From Olavius algarvensis associated proteobacterium Delta 3 (lineage in GTDB: Bacteria; Desulfobacterota; Desulfobacteria; Desulfobacterales; CAFBRK01): 35,338 nt of DNA. The stretch spans positions 1 to 35,338 of the forward strand of contig CAFBRK010000042.1 in assembly GCA_903231505.1 (NCBI GenBank), in the 5' to 3' direction. The position numbers were made by a program, and so were the translations under genes. The notes beneath the pieces were generated by a model, which was given only the letters and a program-made list of their open reading frames with translations, ran no database searches and was not told the DNA's origin. Shown here one piece after another: positions 33,973 through 35,338 of this stretch (the first letter of the stretch is position 1; the number at the start of each line of letters is the position of its first letter).

Positions 33973-35028
33973 ATGAAACCAATTTATCATTCCCTCGCTC
34001 AACATCTTGACAGTCTTCCCGGAGGCTATCCCTCCACGGAATCCGGAGTCGAACTACGGATCTTAAAAAGGCTATTTACCCCTGGGGAAGCTGAAATCGC
34101 CGGCCATCTTACGTTGATGCCGGAGTCGGCCGCTGCTATTGCCCAACGCATAGGAGCCGATGAGGCCGATCTGGCATCAAAGCTAATGGATATGTCTCGG
34201 AAGGGGCTTATCCTCCGCTTGAAAAGAAAAGGTGAGACCCGGTTTATGGCCGCTCAATTTATGGTGGGCATTTGGGAATATCATGTAAATGACCTTGATG
34301 AGGGGCTGATCCGAGATGTCAATGAGTATCTGCCCTATCTCACCAAAGCCCAGGAGCAACTCCGAACCCAGCAGTTGCGAGTCATCCCGATAAACAAGAG
34401 TCTTACGGCCGAAATCAAGGTAATGCCCTATGAGCAGGCAGAAGAGATCATCCGGCAACAATCGAAAATTGTCGTTGCTCCTTGCATTTGTCGCAAAGAG
34501 CATCAAATGGTCGGTGAAGGTTGCGAAAAACCCTTGGAGTCTTGCCTGGTTTTCGGCGGTGGTGCTCACTACTACGAGGGCAACGGTATCGGGCGCACAA
34601 TTTCTCAAAAAGAGGCTTTACATATTTTGCAGCAAGGCGCAGACAGCGGTCTCGTTCTTCAACCCGGCAATGCCAAAAAACCGTCCAACATCTGTATGTG
34701 CTGCGGTTGCTGCTGCCAGGTCCTCAAAATGTTAAAACGCTCGGATAAACCCGCCCAAATTGCTTGCACCAGCTACTACGCAGTGGTTGATGAAGAAAGT
34801 TGTATTGGTTGTGGTGACTGCAAAGACAGATGCCAGATGGAAGCCCTTGTGGTGGACGAGGTCGCCCAGGTGGATCTGGGTCGGTGTATCGGTTGCGGAC
34901 TTTGCGTACCATCGTGTGATGTAGACGCCATCTTCCTTGAGGCCAAGGAGGAGGGAGCCCAGTGGGTGCCGCCGGCCAATGTCATTGAAACTTACCTAAC
35001 GATAGCCAAAGAGCGGGGCAAGCTCTGA
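33973..35028 (+). CDS. Multi-cluster 4Fe-4S protein with winged-helix-like N-terminus
   Basis: The 351-residue protein begins with a helical region (about 25-95) that looks like a winged-helix domain. Then comes a cysteine motif CICRKEH with further Cys at 184 and 191, a striking CMCCGCCC cluster (241-248), and two ferredoxin-type motifs CIGCGDCKDRC (277-287) and CIGCGLCVPSC (305-315). It probably carries two [4Fe-4S] clusters of ferredoxin type plus extra metal-binding sites, and may pass electrons to the dehydratase activator or act as a redox sensor. AGGA precedes the ATG. No membrane segment is seen. Confidence 0.82.
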   Translation: MKPIYHSLAQHLDSLPGGYPSTESGVELRILKRLFTPGEAEIAGHLTLMPESAAAIAQRIGADEADLASKLMDMSRKGLILRLKRKGETRFMAAQFMVGIWEYHVNDLDEGLIRDVNEYLPYLTKAQEQLRTQQLRVIPINKSLTAEIKVMPYEQAEEIIRQQSKIVVAPCICRKEHQMVGEGCEKPLESCLVFGGGAHYYEGNGIGRTISQKEALHILQQGADSGLVLQPGNAKKPSNICMCCGCCCQVLKMLKRSDKPAQIACTSYYAVVDEESCIGCGDCKDRCQMEALVVDEVAQVDLGRCIGCGLCVPSCDVDAIFLEAKEEGAQWVPPANVIETYLTIAKERGKL

Positions 35029-35338
35029 TATTGAAACCAGGTGTAAGGCGGTGGGATCAAGGCATCCGACCATCCGTGTGCCCCTGCCACTTAAATACAT
35101 CGGGTGAGAAGAATTTCCCCAGAGCCGCCCTCCAAAGCCAAACAGGGCCGCCACAACTTGTTGTGGCGGCCCTAATTGATTCAATTGTTTACATAATATA
35201 TTGATATGCGCACCTGCGGGGTGGTTCATGAAAGGTGCGCACTGTGGCAAGCTAGACGTAATGAGGTCTGATTTTTCTATTGATTAAGGTGGGTTATCTG
35301 CTGCTTTCCTGTTTCATTTTTCAGCGTTTGTCAAGTCC
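35029..35338. other. Terminal intergenic region
   Basis: No gene starts in the last 310 bases on either strand that I can support. It contains the terminator hairpin at 35144-35173 and a second 9-bp stem, TGCGCACCT (35207-35215) with AGGTGCGCA (35233-35241). An AT-rich stretch around 35183-35207 separates them and could be a promoter area. The downstream gene is outside the window. Confidence 0.5.
35144..35173 (+). terminator. Hairpin terminator after the Fe-S protein gene
   Basis: A perfect 13-bp stem (35144-35156 with 35161-35173) has a CTTG loop and lies 116 bases after the stop. The following AATTGATTCAATT is AT-rich and itself palindromic but not a pure T-run. It would work in both directions. 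Confidence 0.65.

Overview
The window looks like a chromosome segment of a strictly anaerobic, moderately GC-rich bacterium, most likely of the Desulfobacterota (Desulfobacterales-like). The reasons are the zinc-binding ribosomal protein variants (S14, S4, L36, and an L24 with a CxxC...CxxC tail), the oxygen-sensitive 2-hydroxyacyl-CoA dehydratase machinery, several acyl-CoA-activating enzymes, and intergenic arrays of 6- and 7-bp repeats. The taxonomic call is an inference from gene content and has not been tested by a search.

Region 1 (2-15124, + strand) is the end of tuf followed by an almost uninterrupted S10-spc-alpha ribosomal superoperon: rpsJ-rplCDWB-rpsS-rplV-rpsC-rplP-rpmC-rpsQ-rplNXE-rpsNH-rplFR-rpsE-rpmD-rplO-secY-infA-rpmJ-rpsMK-rpsD-rpoA-rplQ. 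adk and map are absent between secY and infA. A 343-base hairpin-rich spacer precedes rpsD. L17 carries a lysine/alanine-rich tail of about 120 residues. A strong terminator ends the block.

Region 2 (15167-24105) holds a convergent GAF-GGDEF diguanylate cyclase (- strand). It is divergent from a consensus sigma70 promoter that drives a two-subunit family I CoA-transferase followed by a FabF-like ketoacyl synthase. A complete TRAP transporter (DctP, DctQ, DctM) comes next, with a strong hairpin after dctP. The region ends with a two-helix K+ channel carrying an RCK domain.

Region 3 (24106-35028) is an accessory acyl-CoA metabolism region. A tight cluster encodes a tandem ACT-domain protein, a ketopantoate-reductase-like dehydrogenase, an HgdC/BcrA-type ATPase activator, a single HgdB/BcrB-type dehydratase subunit and a fused NDP-forming acyl-CoA synthetase. 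An AMP-forming acyl-CoA ligase, a thiolase with an SCP2-like active-site loop and a multi-cluster Fe-S protein with a winged-helix-like N-terminus follow. A coherent but untested reading is as follows: a 2-oxo acid (perhaps imported by the TRAP system) is reduced to a 2-hydroxy acid, activated to its CoA ester by ligase or CoA-transferase, dehydrated by the activator/dehydratase pair, and cleaved by the thiolase, with energy recovered by the NDP-forming synthetase.

The most unusual DNA-level signals are the repeats. A 343-bp stretch (32313-32655) stays in 7-bp register for 49 units while its consensus drifts, and it starts inside the 3' end of the AMP-ligase gene. A second heptamer stretch lies at 24154-24237. 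A GATNCC-type hexamer repeat has one copy at 17319-17356 and an inverted, almost identical copy at 30600-30637. No tRNA, rRNA, CRISPR array, insertion sequence or phage gene was seen.
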